From contig NZ_CP060418.1 in NCBI RefSeq assembly GCF_014298075.1, forward strand, positions 1 through 64,000: a DNA stretch of 64,000 bases, given 5' to 3'. The notes under the pieces are model-generated. The model saw nothing but the letters and a program-made list of their open reading frames with translations. It was not told the origin of the DNA and searched no databases. The position numbers and the translations under genes were made by a program. Shown here piece after piece: positions 9,699-19,052 of this stretch (positions are counted from its first letter, which is position 1; the number at the start of each line of letters is the position of its first letter). The DNA is from Enterobacter sp. JUb54. GTDB lineage: Bacteria; Pseudomonadota; Gammaproteobacteria; Enterobacterales; Enterobacteriaceae.

Positions 9699-10082
9699 AT
9701 GATTACTGGTATCCAAATCACTAAAGCTGCAAATGACGACCTGCTGAACTCTTTTTGGCTGCTGGATAGCGAAAAAGGCGAAGCGCGCTGCCTGTGTGCC
9801 AAAGGCGGTTTTGCGGAAGATGACGTGGTTGCGGTGAGCAAACTGGGCGAAATCGAATACCGCGAAATTCCGCTGGATGTAAAACCGGAAGTCCGCGTTG
9901 AAGGTGGTCAGCACCTGAACGTTAACGTGCTGCGTCGTGAAACGCTGATGGATGCGGTTGAGCATCCGGAAAAATATCCGCAGCTGACCATTCGTGTCTC
10001 TGGCTATGCGGTACGTTTCAACTCCCTGACGCCAGAACAGCAGCGTGACGTTATTGCTCGTACTTTTACAGAAAGCCTGTAA
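9699..10082 (+). CDS. grcA: Autonomous glycyl radical cofactor GrcA
   Basis: Small spare part for pyruvate formate-lyase: after oxygen damage it replaces the broken C-terminal radical domain so the enzyme can work again. The 127-residue protein carries the glycyl-radical motif RVSGYAVRF with the radical Gly at 102. Its C-terminal half is homologous to the end of pyruvate formate-lyase, and the sequence follows E. coli YfiD to the last residue. A GGGAGG ribosome site lies about ten bases before the ATG. Transcription is predicted to be FNR-controlled from the promoter at 9522-9622, and a strong terminator follows at 10104. Confidence 0.97.
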   Translation: MITGIQITKAANDDLLNSFWLLDSEKGEARCLCAKGGFAEDDVVAVSKLGEIEYREIPLDVKPEVRVEGGQHLNVNVLRRETLMDAVEHPEKYPQLTIRVSGYAVRFNSLTPEQQRDVIARTFTESL

Positions 10083-10103
10083 GTCGAAGCCTGAAAATAA
10101 AAA

Positions 10104-10128
10104 CGCCGGGATATCCCGGCGTTTTTTT
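10104..10128. terminator. Terminator between grcA and srmB
   Basis: A GC-rich perfect palindrome CGCCGGGATATCCCGGCG at 10104-10121 is followed by a run of eight T on the plus strand. An A-rich stretch on its other side would serve the convergent srmB. Confidence 0.9.
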
Positions 10129-10138
10129 TACTTTCTGC

Positions 10139-11464
10139 TTACTGCGGAGTACTGCTATCGCTACCGCTTGGCTTACGACGCTTACCCACATTTTTAGCAT
10201 CACGGTGACGTTTCTTCACGCGTGTCTTATCTTTGTCTTTCTCTTTTTTCTGCTCGGCGCGCTTAGCCATTACCTTCTTGGAAGGTTTACCGGTCTGCTT
10301 TTCACTCGGTGCGCGGGTGGTCGGACGTAATTCATCGATAACGCGCGGCTTGAGCGGCTCCTCGATGTAACGACCAATTTTCCCTAACAGCAGGTGGTCG
10401 TGGGCTTCGACCAGAGAAATGGCAATGCCTTTTTTCCCTGCGCGACCGGTACGTCCGATGCGGTGCAGGTAGGTATCGGCCGTACGCGGCATATCGAAGT
10501 TGAATACGTGGCTGACGTCAGGAATATCGATCCCGCGTGCGGCGACGTCGGTAGCAATCAGCACGTTCATGCGACCATCGGTCATGCGCTTAATGGCTTC
10601 GTTACGTTTAGCCTGCACCATCTCGCCTTCCAGCCAGCAGGTATTAATACCCGCTTCACGCAGCCAGGAAGCCAGCTCATGAACGCGCTCGCGTTTACGT
10701 ACAAAGACGATGGAGCGGGTTGCATCCGGCTGTTGCAGCAGGTTAATCAGCAGCGCGGTTTTATGCTTGATATCATCGGCGCGATAGTACCACTGGTGAA
10801 TTTTCTTACGTTCACGGGTGGATGGGCTGGCGGATACTTCAACAGGCTCTTCCAGCAGACGCTCGGCAAAGTCTTTGATTGCATCGCCTTCCAGCGTCGC
10901 AGAAAACAGCATGGTCTGCTTACGCCAGCGGGTTTCACCGGCAATGTGCTCGATATCCTGGGCGAAGCCCATGTCCAGCATACGGTCCGCTTCGTCGAGG
11001 ATCAGCGTTTCTACAGCGCGGCAATCGAAGTTCTCTTCTTTAATGTATTGCAGCAGTCGTCCGGTGGTGGCGACCACGATATCCTGATTCTCGCTGAACA
11101 CTTCCGCATGGTTCATATACGCGACACCGCCGGTAATGGTGGCGATATCCAGATGCGTGTGCGCAGCCAGTTCGCGCGCGTGGTCAGCAACCTGCATCGC
11201 CAGCTCACGGGTTGGCGTCAGGATGAGAATGCGCGGTGGTCCGGATTTTTTGCGTGGGAAATCAAGCAGGTGCTGCAACGCTGGCAGCAGGTATGCCGCA
11301 GTTTTACCGGTGCCTGTCGGGGCTGAACCGAGAATGTCACGGCCATCAAGCGCAGGCGGAATAGCGGCGGCCTGAATGGCTGTCGGGCGTGTGAAACCTT
11401 TTTCCTGGAGGGCTTCCAGAAGGTTTTCGTCGAGTTCAAGTTCGGAAAAAGTCGTTACAGTCAT
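10139..11464 (-). CDS. srmB: ATP-dependent RNA helicase SrmB (DEAD box)
   Basis: DEAD-box helicase that helps early assembly of the large ribosomal subunit. The 441-residue protein shows the helicase motifs in order: Q motif (GFTRPTAIQ, about 24-32), motif I APTGTGKT, motif Ia PTRELA, motif II DEAD (LDEADRMLDMGF), motif III SAT, motif V ATDVAARGIDIPDV and motif VI HRIGRTGRAG. The C-terminal ~60 residues are a basic lysine/arginine-rich tail typical of SrmB. The start MTVTTFSELEL matches E. coli. It is convergent with grcA and divergent from trmN6. Confidence 0.96.
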   Translation of the reverse strand: MTVTTFSELELDENLLEALQEKGFTRPTAIQAAAIPPALDGRDILGSAPTGTGKTAAYLLPALQHLLDFPRKKSGPPRILILTPTRELAMQVADHARELAAHTHLDIATITGGVAYMNHAEVFSENQDIVVATTGRLLQYIKEENFDCRAVETLILDEADRMLDMGFAQDIEHIAGETRWRKQTMLFSATLEGDAIKDFAERLLEEPVEVSASPSTRERKKIHQWYYRADDIKHKTALLINLLQQPDATRSIVFVRKRERVHELASWLREAGINTCWLEGEMVQAKRNEAIKRMTDGRMNVLIATDVAARGIDIPDVSHVFNFDMPRTADTYLHRIGRTGRAGKKGIAISLVEAHDHLLLGKIGRYIEEPLKPRVIDELRPTTRAPSEKQTGKPSKKVMAKRAEQKKEKDKDKTRVKKRHRDAKNVGKRRKPSGSDSSTPQ

Positions 11465-11596
11465 GATCTACCTCTGAGTGGACCGACGATTATAAACGTT
11501 ACGGGCATAATGTTCATCTGTTTGTAAGGCTATCTGTTCTCCGGTATTGTGCATAGCCTCAAGCCCAGGAGTTTTTCGTCCGCAAGGTTATTAAGG

Positions 11597-12334
11597 ATGT
11601 CTCAGTCGAAGTTTGCGCTGCCGCGCAATGGTTTTACGTTTAAACAGTTCTTTGTTGCTCACGATCGCTGTGCGATGAAAGTGGGCACCGATGGCATTTT
11701 GCTCGGTGCATGGGCGCCGATCGCGCAGGTCAAACAGGTGCTGGATATTGGCACCGGTAGCGGCCTGCTGGCCTTAATGCTGGCGCAGCGAACCGACGCG
11801 CGGGTCACGTTGGATGCGGTGGAACTTGACGACAATGCGGCAGACCAGGCGCGGGAAAACGTCGATGCGTCTCCGTGGCCGGCGCGAATCCAGGTTCATC
11901 AGGCGGATATTCAACAATGGCAGCCACCGCAAACCCGGCGCTATGAACTGATCGTCAGCAATCCGCCTTTTTTTGCTGAAGGCGTGCCCTGCGCGACCTC
12001 GCAGCGTGAACAGGCGCGATATACCACCACACTCGACCATGTGACGCTTTTAACCTGCGCCGCGGAGTGTATCACAGAAGAAGGGTTCTTCTGCGTGGTG
12101 CTGCCGGTGGATATTGGCAACGCATTTGTTCAGCGCGCTCAGAATATGGGGTGGCATTTGCGCTTGCGTACCGATGTGGTGGAAACGGAAATGCGTCCTC
12201 CGCACCGGGTGCTGTTGGCGTTCTCGCCGATGGCGGGGGAGTGTTTTAGCGATCGCCTGATTATCCGTGGGCCAGAGCAACAATACTCTGAAGGGTTTAC
12301 TGCCCTGACCCAGGATTTCTATCTCTTTATGTGA
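11597..12334 (+). CDS. trmN6: tRNA1(Val) (adenine(37)-N6)-methyltransferase
   Basis: Methylates N6 of A37 in tRNA1(Val) (E. coli YfiC/TrmM). The 245-residue Rossmann-fold protein has the SAM motif [17 protein letters not shown] (about 43-59). The catalytic N6-methylase motif reads NPPF; E. coli has NPPY, and both are allowed in this class. The ATG at 11597 gives the family N-terminus [18 protein letters not shown]; an upstream start at 11549 was rejected. Its last 16 bases overlap the 3' end of the convergent nadB. Confidence 0.93.
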   Translation: MSQSKFALPRNGFTFKQFFVAHDRCAMKVGTDGILLGAWAPIAQVKQVLDIGTGSGLLALMLAQRTDARVTLDAVELDDNAADQARENVDASPWPARIQVHQADIQQWQPPQTRRYELIVSNPPFFAEGVPCATSQREQARYTTTLDHVTLLTCAAECITEEGFFCVVLPVDIGNAFVQRAQNMGWHLRLRTDVVETEMRPPHRVLLAFSPMAGECFSDRLIIRGPEQQYSEGFTALTQDFYLFM

Positions 12335-13938
12335 ACCAGGGGCGAGAGGATCGATGGCCCGCTGTTCGGGAGCTGCTCCGGATAATCCAGCGTATAGTGC
12401 AGCCCGCGGCTCTCTTTGCGCTGCATCGCGCAGCGAACGATCAGCTCAGCAACCTGCACCAGGTTCCGTAACTCCAGCAAATTGTTAGACACGCGGAAGC
12501 GCGCGTAATATTCGTCAAGCTCCTGTTGCAGCATGGTGATGCGGCGCAACGCGCGCTCCAGTCGGCGGGTGGTACGAACGATCCCGACATAGTCCCACAT
12601 CAGTAATCTCAACTCATACCAGTTATGCTGAATGACCACCAGCTCATCGGGGATCTCGACCTGGCTCTCATCCCAGCAAGGAAGCCCGTTGACCGGTTGG
12701 GCAAACGGCATGCGCTTCATAATATCTTCGGCGGCGGACCAGCCATAGACCAGACATTCGAGCAGCGAATTGGATGCCATGCGGTTAGCCCCGTGTAGCC
12801 CGGTGTAGCTGACCTCGCCAATGGCATACAGCCCGTCGACGTCGGTGCGGCCATGGTCATCGACCATCACGCCACCGCAGGTATAGTGAGCGGCAGGAAC
12901 GATGGGCACCGGCTCTTTTGTCAGATCGATCCCCAGGCCAAGCAGTTTTTCGTAGATCATCGGGAAGTGCTGACGGATAAAGGCTTCCGGTTTATGGCTG
13001 ATGTCGAGATACATGCAGTCGACGCCGAGCCGTTTCATCTCATGGTCAATGGCGCGGGCGACGATATCGCGCGGAGCCAGTTCGCCGCGTTCGTCAAAAT
13101 CGGGCATAAACCGTGAGCCATCCGGGCGCTTCAGGTATGCCCCTTCGCCACGTAACGCTTCGGTCAGCAGGAAATTACGTGCTTGCGGATGGTACAACGC
13201 GGTGGGGTGAAACTGGTTAAACTCGAGGTTGGCGACGCGACAGCCCGCGCGCCACGCCATGGCAATGCCGTCGCCGGAGGAGACGTCCGGGTTGGTGGTG
13301 TACTGATACACTTTGGCGGCACCGCCGGTGGCCAGCACCACAGACCTGGCGCTGCAGGTTTCCACCTTTTCTTTATTACGGTTCCAGATCCAGGCGCCGA
13401 CGACGCGACGCGTTCCCGGCAGGCCGATTTTATCGGAAATGATCAGATCGACCGCGTTGCTTCGTTCCAGCACCCGAATATTCGGGTGAGAGAGCGCCTG
13501 GCTGACGAGCGTGGTCTCTACCGCTTTGCCTGTCGCATCGGCCGCATGAAGAATACGACGATGGCTGTGGCCCCCTTCGCGGGTCAGGTGGTAGCTCTGC
13601 TCGCCGTTAGCCTGCGTTTGGGTATCGAACAGGACGCCCTGATCGATAAGCCACTGCACGCAAGGTTTGGCATTGCTGGCGACGAAAGAGACCGCGTGGC
13701 GATCGCACAGGCCAGCGCCGGCGATCAGCGTATCTTCAACATGGGATTCCACGCTGTCCGTCTCATCAAAGACCGCGGCAATGCCGCCCTGAGCGTATAA
13801 CGTAGAGCCTTCGCTGATTGGTCCTTTGCTCAGTATGGTCACGGAACTGTTCTCCGCCAGACGCAGAGCAAGGGATAAACCGGCGGCGCCGCTGCCGATA
13901 ATCAGCACATCACAGGAAAAGTCAGGAGTAGTATTCAT
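12319..13938 (-). CDS. nadB: L-aspartate oxidase
   Basis: FAD enzyme that oxidises L-aspartate to iminoaspartate, the first step of de novo NAD synthesis, working with NadA. The 539-residue protein has the N-terminal dinucleotide-binding motif [17 protein letters not shown]. Succinate-dehydrogenase/fumarate-reductase family features follow: the [16 protein letters not shown] segment, [10 protein letters not shown], the HPTALYHP substrate region and [17 protein letters not shown]. Length is that of E. coli NadB (540). It is divergent from rpoE across 422 bases and overlaps the 3' end of trmN6 by 16 bases. Confidence 0.97.
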   Translation of the reverse strand: MNTTPDFSCDVLIIGSGAAGLSLALRLAENSSVTILSKGPISEGSTLYAQGGIAAVFDETDSVESHVEDTLIAGAGLCDRHAVSFVASNAKPCVQWLIDQGVLFDTQTQANGEQSYHLTREGGHSHRRILHAADATGKAVETTLVSQALSHPNIRVLERSNAVDLIISDKIGLPGTRRVVGAWIWNRNKEKVETCSARSVVLATGGAAKVYQYTTNPDVSSGDGIAMAWRAGCRVANLEFNQFHPTALYHPQARNFLLTEALRGEGAYLKRPDGSRFMPDFDERGELAPRDIVARAIDHEMKRLGVDCMYLDISHKPEAFIRQHFPMIYEKLLGLGIDLTKEPVPIVPAAHYTCGGVMVDDHGRTDVDGLYAIGEVSYTGLHGANRMASNSLLECLVYGWSAAEDIMKRMPFAQPVNGLPCWDESQVEIPDELVVIQHNWYELRLLMWDYVGIVRTTRRLERALRRITMLQQELDEYYARFRVSNNLLELRNLVQVAELIVRCAMQRKESRGLHYTLDYPEQLPNSGPSILSPLVHIKR

Positions 13939-14251
13939 GGGCTTTGTTTAATTTACTAAACACGATGAAACCACAATAGCACCAGGCCGTGATGAATCGT
14001 ACATTTTTTTTTCGACTAGTTGCGGAGACTAAACATCGGGTCGCGGAGCGGCCTTCAGGTAAAGGAGAGAAAATATTTGCGAAGCAGATCGTTAGCTTCA
14101 GATTTTATAGTGAAATAAAAACGATGTTACGTTACCCTTCTGGCGGACCTTACGCTTTTTCTTCATCATCTTACCTGGCGTTGAGTTGCGGGACTTATAA
14201 TGAGAGATAACAAATTGTCCGCCGTTGCCAGACAAAAAACAAAAGCGTAAC
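13939..14251. other. nadB-rpoE intergenic region, upstream part
   Basis: No convincing gene in this stretch. It must hold the nadB promoter (leftward) and any constitutive rpoE promoters upstream of the sigma-E site. A 73-codon frame at 13989-14210 has no recognisable product and overlaps the nadB promoter region; I do not call it. In E. coli a leader peptide (rseD) is described ahead of rpoE, but I could not identify its equivalent with confidence. Confidence 0.4.
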
Positions 14252-14279
14252 GGAACTTTATTGTTTTCAGACACTCCAA
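14252..14279 (+). promoter_or_regulatory. Sigma-E promoter of rpoE (autoregulatory)
   Basis: GGAACTT at 14252-14258 and TCCAA at 14275-14279 are separated by 16 bp. This matches the sigma-E consensus (GGAACTT, 15-17 bp, TCNAA) and the known self-activated promoter of rpoE in E. coli. The predicted 5' leader is about 75 nt. Confidence 0.88.
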
Positions 14280-14360
14280 TCGTCTGCTTGCTCATAATGC
14301 AGTGATTGGGTAGTGCTTTGAAGGCGCATGGGAATTGGGTTTGGGGAGACATTACCTCGG

Positions 14361-14936
14361 ATGAGCGAGCAGTTAACGGATCAGGTCCTCGTTGAACGGG
14401 TCCAGAAAGGAGATCAGAAGGCGTTTAATCTGCTGGTGGTACGCTATCAGCATAAGGTTGCGAGCCTGGTTTCCCGCTACGTGCCACCGGGCGATATCCC
14501 TGATGTCGTTCAGGAATCGTTCGTAAAAGCATGGCGCGCGCTGGAGTCCTTCCGGGGAGATAGTGCTTTTTATACCTGGTTATATCGTATCGCCGTCAAC
14601 ACGGCGAAGAATTATCTGGTAGCTCAGGGGCGCCGCCCACCGTCCAGCGATGTTGACGCCAATGAGGCAGAAAACTTCGAAAGTGGTGGGGCACTGAAAG
14701 AAATTTCGAACCCTGAGAATTTAATGTTGTCAGAAGAACTGAGACAAATAGTTTTTCGTACCATTGAATCGCTCCCGGAAGATTTACGCATGGCAATTAC
14801 ATTGCGGGAGCTTGATGGCCTGAGCTATGAAGAGATAGCCGCTATCATGGATTGTCCGGTAGGGACCGTACGTTCGCGTATTTTCCGGGCACGAGAAGCT
14901 ATTGATAATAAAGTTCAACCGCTCATCAGGCGTTGA
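14361..14936 (+). CDS. rpoE: RNA polymerase sigma-E factor
   Basis: Extracytoplasmic-function sigma factor that directs transcription for outer-membrane and periplasmic stress. The 191-residue protein has region 2 (FNLLVVRYQHKVASLVSRYV to FYTWLYRIAVNTAKNYLV, about 20-95), a short linker, and region 4 with a helix-turn-helix (LSYEEIAAIMDCPVGTVRSRIFRARE, about 155-180). The ATG at 14361 gives the exact family start MSEQLTDQVL; an in-frame ATG at 14328 is not used in the family. It heads the rpoE-rseA-rseB-rseC operon and is transcribed from its own sigma-E promoter. Confidence 0.98.
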   Translation: MSEQLTDQVLVERVQKGDQKAFNLLVVRYQHKVASLVSRYVPPGDIPDVVQESFVKAWRALESFRGDSAFYTWLYRIAVNTAKNYLVAQGRRPPSSDVDANEAENFESGGALKEISNPENLMLSEELRQIVFRTIESLPEDLRMAITLRELDGLSYEEIAAIMDCPVGTVRSRIFRAREAIDNKVQPLIRR

Positions 14937-14967
14937 CGATAGCGGAATACTGAAAAGGGTATCAGGC

Positions 14968-15618
14968 ATGCAGAAAGAAAAACTTTCGGCTTTAATGGAT
15001 GGTGAATCGCTGGATAACGAGCTGCTCAATGAGCTGAGCCGTTCTTCTGAAATGCAAAAGACCTGGGAGAGCTATCATCTCATTCGTGATTCGCTGCGAG
15101 GCGATACCGCTGAGATGCTCCATTTTGATATCTCAGCCCGCGTTATGGCCGCCATTGAAAACGAACCTGTTCGCCAGGCGGTGCCGCTTATTCCTGAATC
15201 TCAGCCGGCTCCACATCAGTGGCGCCAGATGCCTTTCTGGCAAAAAGTCCGCCCATGGGCCAGCTCTTTGACTCAGATGGGTGTGGCTGCGTGCGTATCG
15301 CTTGCTGTTATCGTTGGCGTTCAGCAGTATAATGGGCAGAACGAATCATCTCAGCAACCTGAAGCACCGGTGTTCAACACCATGCCGATGATGGGTAAAG
15401 CCAGCCCGGTAAGTCTTGGCGTTCCAGCAGATGCGTCTGCAGGAAGCGGTCAGCAGGCGCAGGTGCAAGAACAACGTCGCCGCATTAATGCTATGCTGCA
15501 GGACTATGAACTGCAGCGCCGCCTGCACGCAGAGCAGCTTCAGTTTGGGCAAGCCCAGACTCAGCAAGCCGCTGTTCAGGTGCCAGGTTATCAAACATTA
15601 GGAACGCAATCGCAGTAA
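14968..15618 (+). CDS. rseA: Anti-sigma-E factor RseA
   Basis: Single-pass inner-membrane protein that holds sigma-E inactive. On stress it is cut by DegS and then RseP, releasing the sigma factor. The 216-residue protein has a cytoplasmic sigma-binding domain (1-~66), one membrane helix around 99-118 (AACVSLAVIVGVQ) and a periplasmic Q-rich tail that binds RseB. Ala108-Cys109 in the helix matches the known RseP cleavage point. The start at 14968 (MQKEKLSALMDGE) is the family start. It lies 31 bases after rpoE, and its stop overlaps the rseB start as TAATG, which implies translational coupling. Confidence 0.97.
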   Translation: MQKEKLSALMDGESLDNELLNELSRSSEMQKTWESYHLIRDSLRGDTAEMLHFDISARVMAAIENEPVRQAVPLIPESQPAPHQWRQMPFWQKVRPWASSLTQMGVAACVSLAVIVGVQQYNGQNESSQQPEAPVFNTMPMMGKASPVSLGVPADASAGSGQQAQVQEQRRRINAMLQDYELQRRLHAEQLQFGQAQTQQAAVQVPGYQTLGTQSQ

Positions 15619-16574
15619 TGAAGCAACTTTGGTGTGCCATGTCGCTCATGGCAGGCAGCCTGTTCTTCTCTGTCAACGCCTCGGCTGATACATCGTCCGG
15701 GGCGTTGTTGCAGCAAATGAACCTGGCCAGCCAGTCCCTGAATTACGAGCTGTCTTTTGTCAGCATTAACAAACAGGGCGTTGAGTCGCTGCGTTATCGT
15801 CACGCGCGCCTTAACAATCAACCTCTCGCACAGCTGCTACAACTCGATGGCCCACGCCGGGAAGTTGTGCTGCGTGGTAATGAAATCAGCTATTTTGAAC
15901 CTGGGCTTGACCCCTTCACGCTGAATGGCGACTACATTGTCGACTCATTACCGTCGCTGGCTTACACCGACTTCAAGCGGCTGGCCTCCTACTACGACTT
16001 CATTTCCGTTGGCCGTACCCGTATTGCCGATCGCTTATGCGAGGTGATTCGTGTGGTCGCGCGCGATGGCACACGCTATAGCTATATTGTCTGGCTGGAT
16101 GCCGAAACGAAACTGCCGATGCGGGTTGATTTGCTCGACCGCGACGGGGAAACCCTCGAGCAGTTCCGGGTCGTCTCGTTTAGCGTTGGCGATAAAGTCA
16201 GCAGCAGTATGGAGACGCTAGCAAAAGCGAGCCTGCCTCCGCAGCTGTCGGTGCCGGAAGGGGGCGATAAAGCCAACTTTAACTGGGCACCAACCTGGCT
16301 ACCGCAAGGGGTTTCGGAAGTCTCCAGCAGCCAACGCCGTCTGCCAACGATTGACGGTCCGGTTGAATCCCGCCTCTATTCGGACGGGCTGTTTAGTTTC
16401 TCTGTTAACGTTAGTCGCGCCACGTCAACCAGCAGCGATCAGCTGCTACGCACCGGGCGTCGTACCGTGAGCACGACGGTACGCGATAACGCAGAGATTA
16501 CCGTAGTCGGCGAAATGCCGCCGCAAACGGCTAAACGCATCTCCGACAGCATCAAGTTCAAGGCAGTACAATGA
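15618..16574 (+). CDS. rseB: Sigma-E regulatory protein RseB
   Basis: Periplasmic protein that binds RseA and protects it from DegS; lipopolysaccharide displaces it, so it senses envelope damage. The 318-residue precursor has a signal peptide (MKQLWCAMSLMAGSLFFSVNASA, cleavage near residue 23). A lipoprotein-carrier-like N-terminal domain (about 25-205) and a smaller C-terminal domain (about 215-315) follow. Length equals E. coli RseB. It overlaps rseA at its start (TAATG) and rseC at its end (ATGA). Confidence 0.97.
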   Translation: MKQLWCAMSLMAGSLFFSVNASADTSSGALLQQMNLASQSLNYELSFVSINKQGVESLRYRHARLNNQPLAQLLQLDGPRREVVLRGNEISYFEPGLDPFTLNGDYIVDSLPSLAYTDFKRLASYYDFISVGRTRIADRLCEVIRVVARDGTRYSYIVWLDAETKLPMRVDLLDRDGETLEQFRVVSFSVGDKVSSSMETLAKASLPPQLSVPEGGDKANFNWAPTWLPQGVSEVSSSQRRLPTIDGPVESRLYSDGLFSFSVNVSRATSTSSDQLLRTGRRTVSTTVRDNAEITVVGEMPPQTAKRISDSIKFKAVQ

Positions 16575-17050
16575 TTAAAGAGTGGGCCACGGTCGTCTCC
16601 TGGCAAAATGGCATGGCGCAGGTGCACTGCGACGTTAAAGCCTCCTGCAGCAGCTGCGCTTCGCGTGCCGGCTGCGGCAGTCGGGTGCTGAACAAGCTGG
16701 GACCGCAAACCAGCCATACCATTAGCGTTCCCAGCGACCAGCCGCTGTCCGCCGGGCAGAAAGTTGAGCTGGGAATTGCCGAAAGCAGCCTGCTGGGCTC
16801 TGCGGTTTTAGTCTATATGGCGCCGTTGGTCGGGTTGTTTGTGGTGGCTTCCATTTTTCAGGTGCTGTTTGCCAATGACTTCGCGTCACTGTGTGGTGCG
16901 GTGCTCGGTGGCGTTGGCGGATTCCTGATTGCGCGCGGACTTTCTCCAGGATTAGCCGCTCGTCAATCGTGGCAACCCGTCATCATTAGCGTGGGCCTGC
17001 CACCGGATTTACTGCGTACAGAGACACCCTCTTCAGAGCCAGGTCAGTGA
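16571..17050 (+). CDS. rseC: SoxR-reducing system / sigma-E modulator protein RseC
   Basis: Small inner-membrane protein; in E. coli it mildly promotes sigma-E activity and takes part with the Rsx complex in re-reducing SoxR. The 159-residue protein has an N-terminal cytoplasmic cysteine cluster (CSSCASRAGC, about 28-37) that could hold an Fe-S group. Two membrane helices lie around 75-120. The ATG overlaps the rseB stop (ATGA at 16571). A hairpin terminator begins within its stop codon. Confidence 0.96.
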   Translation: MIKEWATVVSWQNGMAQVHCDVKASCSSCASRAGCGSRVLNKLGPQTSHTISVPSDQPLSAGQKVELGIAESSLLGSAVLVYMAPLVGLFVVASIFQVLFANDFASLCGAVLGGVGGFLIARGLSPGLAARQSWQPVIISVGLPPDLLRTETPSSEPGQ

Positions 17051-17071
17051 TTCCACTGGCCTTTATTTTTT
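17042..17071 (+). terminator. Terminator of the rpoE-rseABC operon
   Basis: An 8-bp stem GGTCAGTG / CACTGGCC (one G-T pair, 4-nt loop) is followed by TTTATTTTTT. The rseC stop codon lies in the stem. The 165 bases from here to lepA should hold a lepA promoter; TAGAAT at 17153-17158 is a possible -10. Confidence 0.8.
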
Positions 17072-17236
17072 ATTAGCCACGCTCAGACCCACTCACCATT
17101 TGTTACGGTTATGCTGCTGGTAAGAGCATTTCCTGGTTTCGTGGATGTAGTGTAGAATGCGGCGTTTTCGGATTAAAAAACGTCAGGCACAGAACAGCGG
17201 CCTCATGATTCGCGTAAGGCAAAATTAACTCTAAAT

Positions 17237-19036
17237 ATGAAGAATATACGTAACTTTTCAATCATCGCTCATATCGACCACGGTAAATCGACGTTGTCTG
17301 ACCGTATCATCCAGATTTGCGGTGGCCTTTCCGATCGTGAAATGGAAGCCCAGGTACTGGACTCCATGGATCTTGAGCGTGAGCGTGGCATCACCATTAA
17401 GGCGCAGAGCGTCACCCTGGATTATAAAGCGACCAATGGCGAAACCTATCAGCTGAACTTTATCGACACGCCGGGCCACGTCGACTTCTCTTATGAGGTG
17501 TCACGTTCTCTCGCCGCGTGTGAAGGTGCGCTGCTGGTGGTCGATGCCGGTCAGGGCGTAGAAGCCCAGACGCTGGCCAACTGCTATACCGCTATGGAAA
17601 TGGATCTGGAAGTGGTTCCGGTCCTCAACAAAATCGACCTGCCTGCTGCCGACCCGGAGCGTGTAGCCGAAGAAATTGAAGACATTGTCGGCATTGATGC
17701 AGCTGATGCTGTGCGCTGCTCGGCGAAAACCGGCATCGGTGTTCCTGACGTTCTCGAACGTCTGGTACGCGATATCCCGCCACCGGAAGGTGACGCGGAT
17801 GGCCCGCTGCAGGCGCTGATCATCGACTCCTGGTTCGATAACTACCTCGGCGTAGTGTCGCTGGTGCGTATTAAAAACGGCACCATGCGTAAAGGCGACA
17901 AAATCAAAGTCATGAGCACCGGACAAGTCTACAATGCTGACCGTCTGGGCATCTTTACGCCAAAACAGGTTGACCGTACCGAGCTGAAATGCGGCGAGGT
18001 TGGCTGGCTGGTGTGCGCCATTAAAGACATCCTTGGTGCGCCGGTTGGCGATACCCTGACCACCTCGCGTAACCCGGCAGACAAAGCGCTGCCAGGCTTT
18101 AAAAAAGTCAAACCGCAGGTGTATGCCGGTCTGTTCCCGGTCAGCTCTGATGACTACGAAAGCTTCCGTGATGCGCTCGGCAAACTGAGCCTCAACGATG
18201 CTTCTCTGTTCTTCGAACCGGAGAGTTCCACGGCGCTGGGCTTCGGCTTCCGCTGCGGCTTCCTGGGCCTGCTGCACATGGAAATCATTCAGGAGCGTCT
18301 GGAACGCGAGTATGACCTGGATCTGATCACCACTGCGCCGACGGTCGTCTACGAAGTCGAAACCACCGCGAAAGAGGTTATCTATGTCGATAGCCCGTCC
18401 AAGCTGCCGCCGCTGAACAACATTCAGGAACTGCGTGAGCCGATCGCCGAGTGTCATATGCTGCTGCCGCAGGAATACCTGGGTAACGTTATCACCCTGT
18501 GTATTGAGAAGCGTGGCGTGCAGACCAACATGGTTTACCACGGTAAACAAGTGGCGCTGACCTATGAAATTCCAATGGCGGAAGTGGTTCTCGATTTCTT
18601 CGACCGTCTGAAGTCAACGTCACGCGGCTACGCGTCGCTGGACTATAACTTCAAACGCTTCCAGGCCTCCAACATGGTCCGCGTGGACGTGCTGATCAAC
18701 AGCGAGCGTGTTGATGCGCTGGCGCTGATCACTCACAACGATAACGCGCCGTACCGTGGTCGTGAGCTGGTAGAGAAGATGAAAGAGCTGATCCCACGCC
18801 AGCAGTTCGATATTGCGATTCAGGCGGCGATCGGCAACCACATCATTGCCCGTTCTACCGTCAAGCAGCTGCGTAAAAACGTGCTGGCGAAATGCTACGG
18901 CGGTGACGTCAGCCGTAAGAAAAAACTGCTGCAGAAGCAGAAAGACGGTAAAAAACGTATGAAGCAAGTGGGTAACGTTGAGCTGCCGCAGGAAGCGTTC
19001 CTTGCCATTCTGCACGTCGGTAAAGACGGCAAATAA
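17237..19036 (+). CDS. lepA: Translation elongation factor 4 (LepA/EF4)
   Basis: Ribosome-associated GTPase of the translation-factor family. It has been linked to back-translocation and to ribosome biogenesis under ionic stress. The 599-residue protein has the G domain with AHIDHGKS (11-18), the effector segment [15 protein letters not shown] and NKIDLP. EF-Tu-like domain 2, EF-G-like domains III and V, and the LepA-specific C-terminal domain ending [21 protein letters not shown] follow. It lies 17 bases before lepB and forms an operon with it. Confidence 0.98.
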   Translation: MKNIRNFSIIAHIDHGKSTLSDRIIQICGGLSDREMEAQVLDSMDLERERGITIKAQSVTLDYKATNGETYQLNFIDTPGHVDFSYEVSRSLAACEGALLVVDAGQGVEAQTLANCYTAMEMDLEVVPVLNKIDLPAADPERVAEEIEDIVGIDAADAVRCSAKTGIGVPDVLERLVRDIPPPEGDADGPLQALIIDSWFDNYLGVVSLVRIKNGTMRKGDKIKVMSTGQVYNADRLGIFTPKQVDRTELKCGEVGWLVCAIKDILGAPVGDTLTTSRNPADKALPGFKKVKPQVYAGLFPVSSDDYESFRDALGKLSLNDASLFFEPESSTALGFGFRCGFLGLLHMEIIQERLEREYDLDLITTAPTVVYEVETTAKEVIYVDSPSKLPPLNNIQELREPIAECHMLLPQEYLGNVITLCIEKRGVQTNMVYHGKQVALTYEIPMAEVVLDFFDRLKSTSRGYASLDYNFKRFQASNMVRVDVLINSERVDALALITHNDNAPYRGRELVEKMKELIPRQQFDIAIQAAIGNHIIARSTVKQLRKNVLAKCYGGDVSRKKKLLQKQKDGKKRMKQVGNVELPQEAFLAILHVGKDGK

Positions 19037-19052
19037 CCATTAAGGAGTTGGC

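Noticed and set aside
10394-11326. 310-codon open frame opposite srmB
   Set aside because: Antisense to the DEAD-box helicase; no domain or initiation signal.
13989-14210. 73-codon frame between nadB and rpoE
   Set aside because: No recognisable product or ribosome site, and it overlaps the expected nadB promoter region. It does not reach the rpoE start, so I could not equate it with a leader peptide.
17501-18550. 349-codon open frame opposite lepA
   Set aside because: Antisense shadow of a highly biased essential gene.
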